Part shown: one piece after another, positions 48,196-56,881 of the stretch
Layout of the letters: each line of letters opens with the position of its first letter
Numbering within the stretch: position 1 is the first letter of the stretch
Assembly (NCBI RefSeq): GCF_900114435.1
Contig: NZ_FOZK01000002.1
Span: 744,001 to 808,000 of the forward strand
From: Halomicrobium zhouii
Lineage (GTDB): Archaea > Halobacteriota > Halobacteria > Halobacteriales > Haloarculaceae
DNA: 64,000 nucleotides
Reading direction: 5' to 3'
Translations under genes and position numbers: made by a program
The notes under the pieces: model-generated
Seen by the model: the letters and a program-made list of their open reading frames with translations, nothing else
Databases searched by the model: none
Told to the model about the DNA's origin: nothing

Positions 48196-48479
48196 GTAAT
48201 TGGGTCGCTTGTTAGGAGATATTGGGTCCTATTAAGCTCTGTTGCGTTTGGTGGTGGTGTATTTTGATGATGTGGCCTTAGCCACACCCCTAATGCAGAA
48301 TTCAACCCCCAGGGTTGGATTCGAGACGGCGACACTCGCCGCTCGTCGAGCTGACCAAGACGGTCGCGAAGACGATCGACGCTCGCGCGACGAGAAGGCG
48401 GCGAAAATAGCGGTGGTTTCGGGGTGCTGCATAGTGATGCCTCTATCCAAGCCCGGCGCTACCCGGTGTTCGGGAACCG
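48196..48479. other. Non-coding region with several small inverted repeats
   Basis: Hairpins gtggc/gccac (near 48271) and caaccc/gggttg with loop cca (near 48302) were seen, plus a short cggcga repeat. A 72-codon minus frame here lacks protein-like features. The region marks the change from the AT-rich gene to the decayed gene that follows. Confidence 0.35.
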
Positions 48480-49260
48480 CTAGGCCTGGCCCATGCTACC
48501 GTTCGAAAAGCGAACTCTCGCCAGCCGGAATCGCTCTTCCGGCATCCCGGCCTCTCTCCAGATCTGGAGTCCCTCGGCCATCGTTTTCTCAGTGCTCTCT
48601 AGGCCGGTGTCGTCGAACCAGAGCGTCATTTTCGCGTCGCGGGCGTCGGAGACGTCGACGCAGTGGCGAGCGGCCCACGCGATGAACGTCCTCAGCGTCT
48701 CTTCGAGCCCATGTTCCATGGCTTCTACGGCCTTCGCCGTCGTCTCTGTGGCCCGCTGGATGCTCTCACGTGCCTCGCTGACGGCAGTATGGACCATCTC
48801 GGCGACGTAGTCCGACTGGAGGGAGACGTCGGCGGACTCGCGCTCTACGAGGTCGTCCATATCCCGCAACACCGCCGAACGCTCTTGGCGTACCGATAGT
48901 TCTGAACGCGATGTCCGTCAGCACGACCTGGCCGCTTTTCGTGATTAGCGCTTCCCACTGCTCCGGAGACAGTCCGCCCGCCACGTGGCAAACAACGACG
49001 CTCGCCTGGGACAGCTCGACGCGGGTCAGCTCCAGCTCTATCGGGTCCAGTCAGGTTTCGTCGACATCCTGCGCCATATACGCAGCTTCGACGAACAACC
49101 CCATCGTGTTCAAGGACGACGTCCAGGCCGGCGTCGTCACGGCTGCCCCGCTGTGTGAACTCCTGCTTCGTGGCCGTGTCGAGCGGCTCTCACACCCGGT
49201 GTCGCAGTGCCTTCCTCCCGCCAGATTTCGAAGGGGGTTCCACTCGCCAAATGCCCCCAC
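48480..49260 (-). pseudogene. Decayed plasmid-type gene spread over three frames
   Basis: The 3' part (48480 to about 48920) codes for a helical protein (SVRQERSAVLRDMDDLVERE, then AEMVHTAVSEARESIQRATE). The preceding part continues in another frame as LDPIELELTRVELSQASVVV and EQWEALITKSGQVVLTDIAF. Before that a third frame reads GLDVVLEHDGVVRR. A TGA interrupts the middle frame at about 49052. The pieces follow one another without overlap, so this was one gene that has lost its frame at two or more places. Confidence 0.55.
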
Positions 49261-49346
49261 TCCTTGCCGAGAGCCTCTTCGCGCCCACTTGAACCCACCT
49301 TCACAACTGATTAATTAACTATCACCAGGTTGCAGCAGAACGTGAT

Positions 49347-49538
49347 ATGAGTGCGTCAGAGCAGGCGAGGAGCTCTCGACAGCGGCGACGTTGGCATGAA
49401 TCGTGGCTCCCCGATCAGCAGAACTACGGGCTTCTGGGGTACTGGTTTTGTTCTCTCGGTCGCAGTACACACTCTAGTCGACAGGCCAGGACGTCAGTGG
49501 GGACACGCCCAGCGGGGGACGACGCCGATGGCCAGTGA
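49347..49538 (+). CDS. Possible 63-residue leader ORF before the ATPase
   Basis: The ATG at 49347 lies about 31 nt after a TATA-like box, where a leaderless transcript would start. The frame (MSASEQARSSRQRRRWHESW) runs 63 codons and overlaps the start region of the large ATPase in another phase. It could be a real small gene, or the ATPase may start upstream in its own frame; the sequence does not decide. Confidence 0.25.
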   Translation: MSASEQARSSRQRRRWHESWLPDQQNYGLLGYWFCSLGRSTHSSRQARTSVGTRPAGDDADGQ

Positions 49539-52500
49539 CGTCCCAGGCAACGGAGACCCAGCGTCAACAACGGATTCCTCGTCGACGCTCCCGATCCCAG
49601 TACCGGGCTCGATACGGTCGGACGAGTCCACGCCGGCAACGGACCCGATCGAGCCTCGACCGTACCTCGAGATCAGGCCTTCGGAAACGATGGTCGATCC
49701 GACGGCAGTGACGCGGGCAATGGATCAACTGGAGGCACTGCTCGCCGACCAGACACAGACCGGGGTGCTCGACACGATTCGTGGGTCAGCACAGGTTCCG
49801 CTGGTCGAGTGGCTACTCGTCTCCGACGGGCGTCCCGACCCGCAACTGCGGTATCTCGTCGGGACGTCCAACCCGGCGTTGATCGAGGACCTGCGGGGCC
49901 TCCTCCGACGGTGTTTCCCGGACACCTACGAACTGCGAGACGTTACGTGGCACCCCCGATACGTCGAGGAGTTCCTGCCCATCGGCGATCCAGTGACAGC
50001 GAATCACTCGGTCTCGTTGCCGACTGGTGAAACGATCGATACGACAGTCCATCCGTACGTCGCGGGGGTCGAATATCACGGCGAAACGAACCGAACTCGC
50101 GACTGGCAGACGCCCCTGGCGTCGTTTGCTGACCGGAACCAGTCAGCCCGACGAGTGAGCTCGTCGTCGGACCACCACGATGGGTCTCACCGGCCGTCGG
50201 TAGCCTCACTGGTCGAGACGATGTGCAACGCGGCGGTCCCGGTCGTCTACCAGCTGGTCTGTCAGACTCACGGCGACTGGAGTGGTCAGGCGAATGCGTA
50301 TCTCTCGGATATAGAGAACGGGGCAGCGACGGGGCTTGACACCATCCGGGAGATCATCTATCCGCGGACCAGGGAGGAGCGGGAGCGATACACGCCACCG
50401 GCGTCGGACCGCAAGCGCATCGAGGCCATCGAGGAGCGTGACCCCCAGCACACGCTTCGGATCTCTGCTCGCGCCGTCGTGCTGACGCGAGACGACAGAC
50501 AGCGGGCAGAGACAGTCGCCCGCCAGTTGCGGACCGCGCTCAGTGGCCTCGACGGTCCATACCACAAAGTGCGGGGACACGTCGTCACCGACGGGGACCT
50601 CAGGCCACTCGGTGAGACGCCACCCGGGACGGCGCTGTTCGAGGAGATGATCGACCGAACGGTCCATCCCGTGACCTACGAATCGAGATCGAACAAGCTC
50701 CCGTGGAATACGTGCCAGAGCCAGGGGATCGTCGTCGCTCCCGAGGAGTTGCCGGGGCTGTGTCTCGTCGACGGCACGGAACTCACACCAGACGGGCACC
50801 GCGCGCTCGCGACGCGGCCGGTCGAACAGACCGCGCTCGTGCTCCCGCCGCCACAGCAGCTCATGCGGTACACCCCGCCCGGGATGGCCCTGTGCATGCC
50901 GTTGACGCACGACCGGCGACCGTACGGCCAGCCGTTCTACCTCACGCCGAGCCAGCAGGACCGCCACCTCGTCGTCGTCGGCGACACCGGCTCTGGAAAG
51001 TCCGTCCTCGTGGAGGGCGGGATGGTCACGAACGTCGCGGCGACCGATGGCCCCGATGTCCTCTTCGACTACAAGGGCGGTGGCACCGCCGAGGAGTACC
51101 TCCGGATGCACTACGCCGAGTACGGTAACCTCGACGACGTGCTGTACTTCGACCTCGCGCGCGTGCTGCCTGCATTCTCGTTTTTCGACATCGAACCGCT
51201 CCTCGAGGCAGGCATCCCCAGGGAAGAAGCCCGCTCGCGGAAGGCGGGTCACTACGCGGAGATCCTCCAGGGCGTGATGGGCGCCGAGAACTACGGCGAC
51301 GCCACCGAGTCGGTCAAGGCGATTCGCAACCACCTGCGAGCGCTCTACGACCCAGTCCACGGGAGTGACTCGATATCGCACGCCGACCTGTACGATGCCC
51401 TCCAGCGGACCCAGCGTGGCGAGGCGATGCCCTCGACGACAGACGAGAACCTGACCCACTACTTCTCCGGCCTCGCCGAGCGCGACAGGGACGTCTTCAA
51501 CAAGATCCTCGGCGGCGCAGTCGGTCGCGTCGAGCGGATCGCGACGGATGGTCGTCTCGCGCCGGTCTTCGAACACACACCAGACGAGAACGGTGGAGGA
51601 GAATCGGACCCGACACAGCCGTCCTTCGACTTCACGGACCTCGTCGACGAGGACACGGCCGTCGTCTTCGACTTCGCGGGGATGGAAGGGTCGGTCAAGC
51701 GGACGCTGACACTGGTCATCCTCTCGAACCTCTGGACAGCGCTCAAAGCCCGCGAGCAACGACGTCGCCACTCCGGGTCTGACGCCCTGCCGCAGGTCAA
51801 TCTCTACCTCGAAGAGGCGCGTGACGTCGGGGCGACCAAACTGCTCGATACGCTCCTCGCCGAGGGCCGCAGTTTCGGCCTGTCCGTCGCACTCGGGTTA
51901 CAGTTTCTCGAACAGCTCGAATCCCCCGATCCCGACCGGAACACCTACCAGGAAGTGCTCAACGAGACGGCGACGTTCGTCGTCGGGAACGTCTCGGTCG
52001 ATACCGACCTGCCGCGCGTCCTGGCGACGGAGTCGATGTCTCGGGAGGCCGTCGACAAACGCCTGACCGCGATGAGTCGCGGGGAGTGGCTCGTCCGTCC
52101 CGGGACTGACTTCGGTGACGAGGCGGTCCGGCCATTCCTCGCCCGCTCGCTCCCGGCCGCGGCCGGGCACCCGGCCAGCGATGACCCGCTCTCGGCAGTC
52201 GAGGAACGAGATTTCCAGACTGCCTTCGAACAGGTACGCGAGGAGACTGCCGCGAACGCGGGGCTTCGACAACACGAGAGCTTCGAGTCGGCTCAAGTCG
52301 ACGAGACTGATGGAACGGGGAGCGAATCGGAGACGGACGAATCAGAACCAGAGCGACTGGATTCGACGTATCCCGCCCTCCGCGTCGATACGCTACTGCC
52401 ACACACACGTCGCATGCCCGACTGCGTGGACTACGACGCCGAGGCGGATGCGATACGTTGCGAGGGGTGCGGGAACCGGTACGACCCGTCCGTCGACGGG

Positions 52501-53418
52501 ATGCACCGCGCCATCGAGTGCTGTCACTCGCTGGACGAGGTCGATTCCGACGATATCCCGGTCTGCGAGTTCAACCTGAAACTCACACCGGAGGAGGTCA
52601 TGGCCTCGGAGTGGTCGTTGACGCAGTTGCTGTTCGTCCAGGCCGTCTACAATGCCGAGCAGCGCCGCTACGACCCCCGGGCCTACGACCTCCTGACCGA
52701 TTCGATGCTTCGCCTGGAGGAGTACGTCGGGATCGACAGGGAGGACCTCCAGCCCCTCCTGGACGCGGACCTGGTGCGCCACGACACTGACCACCCACAT
52801 CGCATCTACTCGGTGTCGCCGGACGGCCGGAAGGCGATCGGGGAATCGTACAGGCGCGGCGTCGACTACGGCCACGGGAAAGGCGACCTCGAAGAGTCGA
52901 GCGAACACGTCTTCGGCGTCGAACTCGGGATCCGATTGCTCGAACAACAGTACGCGGCCGACCCCGACTCGGCCGTCGAGACAGTCGTCCCCTACTACGA
53001 GTTACAGGAGGGCTCGCTCCCCGCAGCGGCGTTCATGGGTGACGCCGCCGACGTCGAGGAGGAAACCAGCGACTTCGAACAGCGCCGACTGGACGTCGCT
53101 GGCCTCGACAGCGAGGGCGACGTCGTCGTCACGCTCGAGGTCGAACGGGTGAACAACGACATCCACCGGGCAGTCCCCGACGACTTCGACAAGATGGCCG
53201 CGTGCGAACCCGAGGAGGCCATCTGGATCGTCATGTCACGCACGGACGGCCACGAGGTACTCGCAGCGTTGAACGACCCGCCTGAGGGCGACACGCGTGT
53301 CGAGAAGACCTATAGTCAGAACACGCCGCCCCAGCAGTTCAAAATCGAAACGCCAGGACTGACGGGGATCTATCCCGCCGAGTACGTCCGGAATTCGCTA
53401 CTCGAAGACCGAGGGTAG
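49528..53418 (+). CDS. VirB4/TraG-type ATPase of a conjugation-like system, 1,296 residues
   Basis: This is a very large protein with a P-loop ATPase core. Walker A GDTGSGKS is near residue 486, followed by DVLFDYKGGG and a Walker B-like AVVFDFAGMEG near 710. A helicase-like segment NLYLEEARDVGATKLLDTLL follows. The C-terminal third carries a CEGCGNRYDP-type zinc site and an acidic tail. Such ATPases power DNA transfer or secretion in haloarchaeal plasmids. The start is uncertain: ATG 49528 is used here, but the frame is open to GTG 49351. A TATA-like box (taattaact) near 49314 fits transcription from about 49345. Confidence 0.78.
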   Translation: MASDVPGNGDPASTTDSSSTLPIPVPGSIRSDESTPATDPIEPRPYLEIRPSETMVDPTAVTRAMDQLEALLADQTQTGVLDTIRGSAQVPLVEWLLVSDGRPDPQLRYLVGTSNPALIEDLRGLLRRCFPDTYELRDVTWHPRYVEEFLPIGDPVTANHSVSLPTGETIDTTVHPYVAGVEYHGETNRTRDWQTPLASFADRNQSARRVSSSSDHHDGSHRPSVASLVETMCNAAVPVVYQLVCQTHGDWSGQANAYLSDIENGAATGLDTIREIIYPRTREERERYTPPASDRKRIEAIEERDPQHTLRISARAVVLTRDDRQRAETVARQLRTALSGLDGPYHKVRGHVVTDGDLRPLGETPPGTALFEEMIDRTVHPVTYESRSNKLPWNTCQSQGIVVAPEELPGLCLVDGTELTPDGHRALATRPVEQTALVLPPPQQLMRYTPPGMALCMPLTHDRRPYGQPFYLTPSQQDRHLVVVGDTGSGKSVLVEGGMVTNVAATDGPDVLFDYKGGGTAEEYLRMHYAEYGNLDDVLYFDLARVLPAFSFFDIEPLLEAGIPREEARSRKAGHYAEILQGVMGAENYGDATESVKAIRNHLRALYDPVHGSDSISHADLYDALQRTQRGEAMPSTTDENLTHYFSGLAERDRDVFNKILGGAVGRVERIATDGRLAPVFEHTPDENGGGESDPTQPSFDFTDLVDEDTAVVFDFAGMEGSVKRTLTLVILSNLWTALKAREQRRRHSGSDALPQVNLYLEEARDVGATKLLDTLLAEGRSFGLSVALGLQFLEQLESPDPDRNTYQEVLNETATFVVGNVSVDTDLPRVLATESMSREAVDKRLTAMSRGEWLVRPGTDFGDEAVRPFLARSLPAAAGHPASDDPLSAVEERDFQTAFEQVREETAANAGLRQHESFESAQVDETDGTGSESETDESEPERLDSTYPALRVDTLLPHTRRMPDCVDYDAEADAIRCEGCGNRYDPSVDGMHRAIECCHSLDEVDSDDIPVCEFNLKLTPEEVMASEWSLTQLLFVQAVYNAEQRRYDPRAYDLLTDSMLRLEEYVGIDREDLQPLLDADLVRHDTDHPHRIYSVSPDGRKAIGESYRRGVDYGHGKGDLEESSEHVFGVELGIRLLEQQYAADPDSAVETVVPYYELQEGSLPAAAFMGDAADVEEETSDFEQRRLDVAGLDSEGDVVVTLEVERVNNDIHRAVPDDFDKMAACEPEEAIWIVMSRTDGHEVLAALNDPPEGDTRVEKTYSQNTPPQQFKIETPGLTGIYPAEYVRNSLLEDRG

Positions 53419-53542
53419 TCACGCAGTTTGATGAGAGATCACTGGGGCTCGTCCCTCCGACACCCCCGACCGCTATGCTCATTCTCCGGGACAATGCTTT
53501 GCCCGAACCTCGACGCCAGTTATAAAAAGAATAGACGGACAG

Positions 53543-53668
53543 TTATTCGTCACCGTCGAAGTCCGCCCGTTCTTCCGGATCATCGCTGTTTGTGATGATG
53601 TTGCCATCCAACGATGGGCGGTCAGGTTTCTCAGATTCCTCACTGTCAGCGTCTGAGTCACCACCCAT
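53543..53668 (-). CDS. Very small acidic protein, paralogue B (41 residues)
   Basis: The peptide contains KPDRPSLDGNIIT and ends ERADFDGDE. It matches the upstream peptide in RPSL-x-G and in the final DFD-acidic block. The ATG lies two bases after the upstream stop codon, so the two are translated together. A poly-T tract on the minus strand (near 53523-53528) follows and may end the transcript. It is shorter than normal gene-calling limits. Function is unknown. Confidence 0.5.
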   Translation of the reverse strand: MGGDSDADSEESEKPDRPSLDGNIITNSDDPEERADFDGDE

Positions 53669-53670
53669 CG

Positions 53671-53775
53671 CTAATTATCCTCCTCTTCGTCGAAGTCGCC
53701 CTTGAAGATCATCTGGCCTGAGAGCGAAGGGCGCTCGTGATCCTCGTCGCATTCGTCCGGATTGCGGTCAGGCAT
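53671..53775 (-). CDS. Very small acidic protein, paralogue A (34 residues)
   Basis: The peptide reads DEDHERPSLSGQMIFKGDFD and ends in an acidic EEEDN. It shares the RPSL-x-G-x-[IM]-I core and a terminal DFD block with the next peptide. It lies 37 bp after the 4TM membrane gene on the same strand, so the three may form an operon. The pair suggests a duplicated micro-protein. No known family was recognised. Confidence 0.5.
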   Translation of the reverse strand: MPDRNPDECDEDHERPSLSGQMIFKGDFDEEEDN

Positions 53776-53812
53776 ACTATAGGGTTTGTCGGCACCAGTG
53801 ATGAAAGTTTGC

Positions 53813-54445
53813 TTAGTTGTTGCGTGTCTGATGCCAGCGACGGACTTGCCCCACGAACCCCGTAAAGTGCATGACGGTTAGTGAGAGCAAGACCGTGACC
53901 GTAACCAGCCAAGGCTCGACGTCGCCTGTTGCGGCTTTCTTGACGCCCAGGGCTAGCCAGGCCATTGAGTAAACCAACAGCAGGATCGTAAGTGTCCCCA
54001 ACGGTGCATTCTTCGCATTCGTCCTGTAGTTGTACTCGATCCACTCAGAATACCCCTCAACGATTCCCTCTAAGTTTTGACGGTCAGTATAGTCGTTATT
54101 CAGTAAGTTCCTGAGATCAGTTGCTGCGAGACCGCTTTGGAGGCTTGACGCCGTATACGTAATCGCCGCGACGCCCGTCGATAGCAGGAGAAGCGATACA
54201 CCAGCAATCGTGTAATTGTTGATGAGGTCCGTATAGTGAAGGATCTGGTTTGGTTGGGACTCGGGTGCGGTCGCGACGGATAGACCAGTCAATAGTATCC
54301 CCAGGATTACGAGGTTAATCCGAAGAATGCGGGCGACTTTCGAATCGATATCGTTCAGCGTGTTAATCTGGTTATCAACAGTGCGGTGTGCCTCTTCGCG
54401 TAATATCATCTCCATATCGATGTCGTCATCGCCGCGGTCTGCCAT
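53813..54445 (-). CDS. Four-helix membrane protein (SLATT/S-4TM-like layout)
   Basis: This 210-residue protein has a cytoplasmic helical N-terminus (REEAHRTVDNQINTLNDIDS), two membrane helices (about 43-62 and 80-100), a soluble helical segment (about 105-145) and two more helices (about 150-172 and 180-200). This arrangement resembles 4TM effectors that accompany nucleotide-signalling defence systems, but no sensor gene is next to it. It is AT-richer than the ATPase gene. Two tiny acidic genes follow it. Confidence 0.55.
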   Translation of the reverse strand: MADRGDDDIDMEMILREEAHRTVDNQINTLNDIDSKVARILRINLVILGILLTGLSVATAPESQPNQILHYTDLINNYTIAGVSLLLLSTGVAAITYTASSLQSGLAATDLRNLLNNDYTDRQNLEGIVEGYSEWIEYNYRTNAKNAPLGTLTILLLVYSMAWLALGVKKAATGDVEPWLVTVTVLLSLTVMHFTGFVGQVRRWHQTRNN

Positions 54446-54708
54446 TTTGTATAGTTCCGCTTCCTACTGGATGATATTAAAGATAGTAGCTGCCATCCTT
54501 GGTGCTTTAAGTTGAACAGGTTAAATTGTACGGAATCCAACCAGTATCGGCTTGTTTAGTAGAACCGCCGGTCCTGATCGAGTACCTTCTGCGACGTTTA
54601 TTGTTCCACCAACTGCTTCCGAGACAATTGATGTTTTTGAGGGATGATTGAAAAATCCGATAAACTCACAAATATTTAGAATAACGACTTCAGGGATTCC
54701 TGGCCAAA

Positions 54709-54861
54709 TTACTCGATTTCGTACGTCACGATTCCGTCTCGACCACACGTCGAACACCGTTCAGCAATGGGTTCGACTGCTGTTCCGCAGTGTCTACACT
54801 CGACGATCGTTTCGCTATCGCTCTCTCGAAGATACCGAACGACCAGTAAGAGTCCGAACAT
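54709..54861 (-). CDS. 50-residue zinc-ribbon protein, downstream of TFB
   Basis: The small protein contains two CxxC knuckles (CRHCG and CSTCG) separated by eleven residues and ends in TYEIE. It starts one base after the TFB stop codon on the same strand, so it is translationally coupled to TFB. Similar short zinc ribbons are widespread in haloarchaea. A role in transcription is possible from the position but not shown. Confidence 0.6.
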   Translation of the reverse strand: MFGLLLVVRYLRESDSETIVECRHCGTAVEPIAERCSTCGRDGIVTYEIE

Positions 54862-54862
54862 C

Positions 54863-55795
54863 CTACCTCCCCAGGAACGACCACAGCGTATCCCGGTGCT
54901 CACGCACTGTCGTCGGTGAGACGGCCGCTTCATCGGCCAAATCCCGCTGGATAACTTCGATCCCCTGCTTGGCCGCGGCGACGGCCACGCACCCCGCCGC
55001 AAAGCCCGCGGGGTTGACGCCCGTCGTGAGGTCAGCCTCCACCGCTTCAGTCGCGATATCTCTGGCACGTCGCTCAGTCCTGCACGGAAGATCGAACGCC
55101 GAGACGAGCCGCGGAATGTACTCCTGGGGCTGCTGCGGAGGGACCGGGAGGTCGAGTTCCCTGTTGAGGACCATGTACCCGTTTCGGACTTTCTCCTCTC
55201 CGACGGTAGCGACACTGGCGATCTCGTCGAGTGTGCGTGGAACGTCGTTGATCCGACAGACAGCGTAAACGCAACCCGCGGCGATCGACTCGATCGACCG
55301 TCCGATGAGGAGGTTCTCGTTCTGTGCCGTCCGGAACAGGGAACTCGCCTGTTCCTGGACGGACCTCGGCAGGTCCAGTTGCGCCGTGAGTCGGTCGATC
55401 CCACCGAGTCCGTGTGCGAGGTTTCGCTCGCGCTTCGACCGGAACCGCGCCCGGTCGTGTTCACGGCGTAATCGTGCGAGTTGCCGTCGTTTCTTGCTCG
55501 GGATCGCGTTCCCCCTCGCATCGCGCTTCCGGCCGATAGTCGTTGAGAGACCCCGGTCGTGTCGCGTTACCGTCCGGGGACCGCCCGTCCGTCGCTTCTC
55601 CGTCTCGTCGCCACAGAAGGTTCTCGGTCCGCGCCTGTCGAGCCGACACGCCTCAATAATTAGCCCGCAGTCCTCGCAGCACTGCTCGCCATCGACGGTG
55701 CGAATCGTGCCGTCACAGTCGGGACACGTCGTCGAAGGAGTCGTCTTGCCAGTCGATTCATCGAAGCCACGTACGTAGATGTCTCTCGAACTCAT
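54863..55795 (-). CDS. tfb: Transcription initiation factor IIB (TFB) paralogue of the element
   Basis: This is a 310-residue general transcription factor. An N-terminal zinc ribbon (CPDCDGTI, CEDCG), a linker and two cyclin-like repeats are visible (about residues 120-205 and 215-305; e.g. SIAAGCVYAVCRINDVPRTL, then AAGCVAVAAAKQGIEVIQRD). Haloarchaea use several TFBs to select promoters. Here the gene lies among plasmid-type genes and carries the shared promoter/leader motif upstream (55821-55852), as do other genes of the region. A zinc-ribbon micro-gene follows directly. Confidence 0.92.
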   Translation of the reverse strand: MSSRDIYVRGFDESTGKTTPSTTCPDCDGTIRTVDGEQCCEDCGLIIEACRLDRRGPRTFCGDETEKRRTGGPRTVTRHDRGLSTTIGRKRDARGNAIPSKKRRQLARLRREHDRARFRSKRERNLAHGLGGIDRLTAQLDLPRSVQEQASSLFRTAQNENLLIGRSIESIAAGCVYAVCRINDVPRTLDEIASVATVGEEKVRNGYMVLNRELDLPVPPQQPQEYIPRLVSAFDLPCRTERRARDIATEAVEADLTTGVNPAGFAAGCVAVAAAKQGIEVIQRDLADEAAVSPTTVREHRDTLWSFLGR

Positions 55796-55820
55796 TCGTT
55801 ATCGCGGGCACCCGTCTGCA

Positions 55821-55852
55821 GGCCCCGCACCCGACAGGGGCCAGAAAAAATA
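55821..55852 (-). promoter_or_regulatory. Shared promoter/leader motif, copy 1 (upstream of TFB)
   Basis: On the minus strand a T-rich box (tattttttctgg) is followed by arms ggcccc and ggggcc with a second internal G-run (cgggtgc). The TFB start codon lies about 26 nt on. Arms and G-run match copies 2, 4 and 6. Confidence 0.7.
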
Positions 55853-55914
55853 CCTGCGGCGCTGTCGCGGTCTAATCGAGTCTAAATGATTCGCCAGTGA
55901 AGCGGAGACAGTCG

Positions 55915-56373
55915 CTAACGATCTCGTTCGTTCCGTGTCGGCATCGGTCGCCTCCCTGTCCGAACACACTCCCAGCACGGGAAGTCGTCGGGGAGGAAGC
56001 CACACTCGCAGTCGTCCGATTCTGGTGACTCGTTAAGCTGAGTTTCAGCCTGCTCCGAATCATCCCGTTGTGGGCGCGTCCCACCATCAGCGAGCAACTG
56101 CACGTCGGTGGCGAAATCGAGGACCGGCCGCCGTATCGCGACGGCGACTCTGTGTTTGCACGCGTGCTCATAGTTCGCATCGGCAGGACAGGTACAGTCC
56201 ACCGGAAGGCCGTCCTCGATAGTGACGAGGTACTCGTGGTCGGCTGGGACGGCGTGGCTGGCGTTTCGAACCCGGATGTCGGTGTCCAGCAGTTCGAACT
56301 CGAATGCCTCGTACTGAGCGCGTTTGCAAACACGATTCGATACCGAAAGTTCGTCGAGTGGATGTGGAGTCAT
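55915..56373 (-). CDS. SWIM zinc-finger protein
   Basis: The 152-residue protein carries a SWIM-type site: C-x-C (DCTCPADANYE) followed by ACKHRVAVA, giving CxC-x7-CxH. An N-terminal domain (RAQYEAFEFELLDTDIRVRN) precedes it, and a further cysteine group (CECGFLPDDFPCWEC) closes the protein. SWIM domains bind DNA or protein. The ATG at 56373 was chosen because it follows the shared promoter/leader motif by about 29 nt; an upstream in-frame start would include the motif. Confidence 0.78.
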   Translation of the reverse strand: MTPHPLDELSVSNRVCKRAQYEAFEFELLDTDIRVRNASHAVPADHEYLVTIEDGLPVDCTCPADANYEHACKHRVAVAIRRPVLDFATDVQLLADGGTRPQRDDSEQAETQLNESPESDDCECGFLPDDFPCWECVRTGRRPMPTRNERDR

Positions 56374-56401
56374 GCGAGAATCCGCGAGGCCCGAATCGTG
56401 T

Positions 56402-56434
56402 GGCCCCGCACCCCGAAGGGGCCAGAGAAAACGC
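56402..56434 (-). promoter_or_regulatory. Shared promoter/leader motif, copy 2 (upstream of the SWIM gene)
   Basis: On the minus strand gttttctctgg is followed by ggcccc, the loop ttc, gggg, tgc and ggggcc. The C-run can pair with either G-run. The start codon lies 29 nt downstream. Confidence 0.72.
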
Positions 56435-56453
56435 ATGTGCACAATCCGATCGA

Positions 56454-56678
56454 TCAGGAATTCGATTCGGTGTGAGGGACGTCCGGGAGGTTGGCCCGTT
56501 GGACACGGTCGTGCCACGAGCGAGGGACATAGCCATGTTCTTCGATCGCGTCGGCGTAGCCGCGAAGCAATCCGACGAGCACGAGTTCGGGAACCTCGTC
56601 TGTGGCCTGGCCTCCGAGCCAGCGTTCGAGCGACTGTGCAACCTGTTCGAACTGCTCATCGTCGAAGTCAGTCGTCAT
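56454..56678 (-). CDS. Small acidic protein of the element (74 residues)
   Basis: The protein starts MTTDFDDEQFEQVAQSLERW and has the helical segments LVLVGLLRGYADAIEEHGYV and RSWHDRVQRANLPDVPH. No family was recognised. It sits between two genes with the same leader motif and has its own copy (56707-56737) about 29 nt upstream of the start codon. It probably belongs to the same regulon. Confidence 0.6.
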   Translation of the reverse strand: MTTDFDDEQFEQVAQSLERWLGGQATDEVPELVLVGLLRGYADAIEEHGYVPRSWHDRVQRANLPDVPHTESNS

Positions 56679-56706
56679 ACGTCGTTTTAGGCGACCAGTG
56701 CAGGCT

Positions 56707-56737
56707 CGCCTGCGCCCTTCGCAGGCGAGAAAAAACG
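56707..56737 (-). promoter_or_regulatory. Shared promoter/leader motif, copy 3 (different bases, same hairpin)
   Basis: On the minus strand gttttttctcg is followed by arms cgcctgc and gcaggcg with loop gaagggc. The arm bases differ from the other copies, but the hairpin, the T-rich box and the distance to the start codon (29 nt) are kept. This is compensatory change, which supports a role for the structure. Confidence 0.68.
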
Positions 56738-56881
56738 ACCGAAGCGTGTATGATCGATTGGATGCCCCGGTGGGTCCAGTTCACTGGTCGTACCAGACAC
56801 GAACGTACTGTAGACATAGGGGAGGATAGCTCGTCGGATAGAATTGAGAGAAGCCAACGTCACGAGGGTGTGACCCAGGAG

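Noticed and set aside
48232-48450. 72-codon minus-strand frame with serine/arginine-rich product
   Set aside because: Composition is that of an out-of-frame GC-rich sequence, and small inverted repeats occupy the region.
54521-54757. 78-codon minus-strand frame in the AT-rich gap after the 4TM gene
   Set aside because: It overlaps the coupled zinc-ribbon gene and starts inside it; the translation shows no recognisable features.
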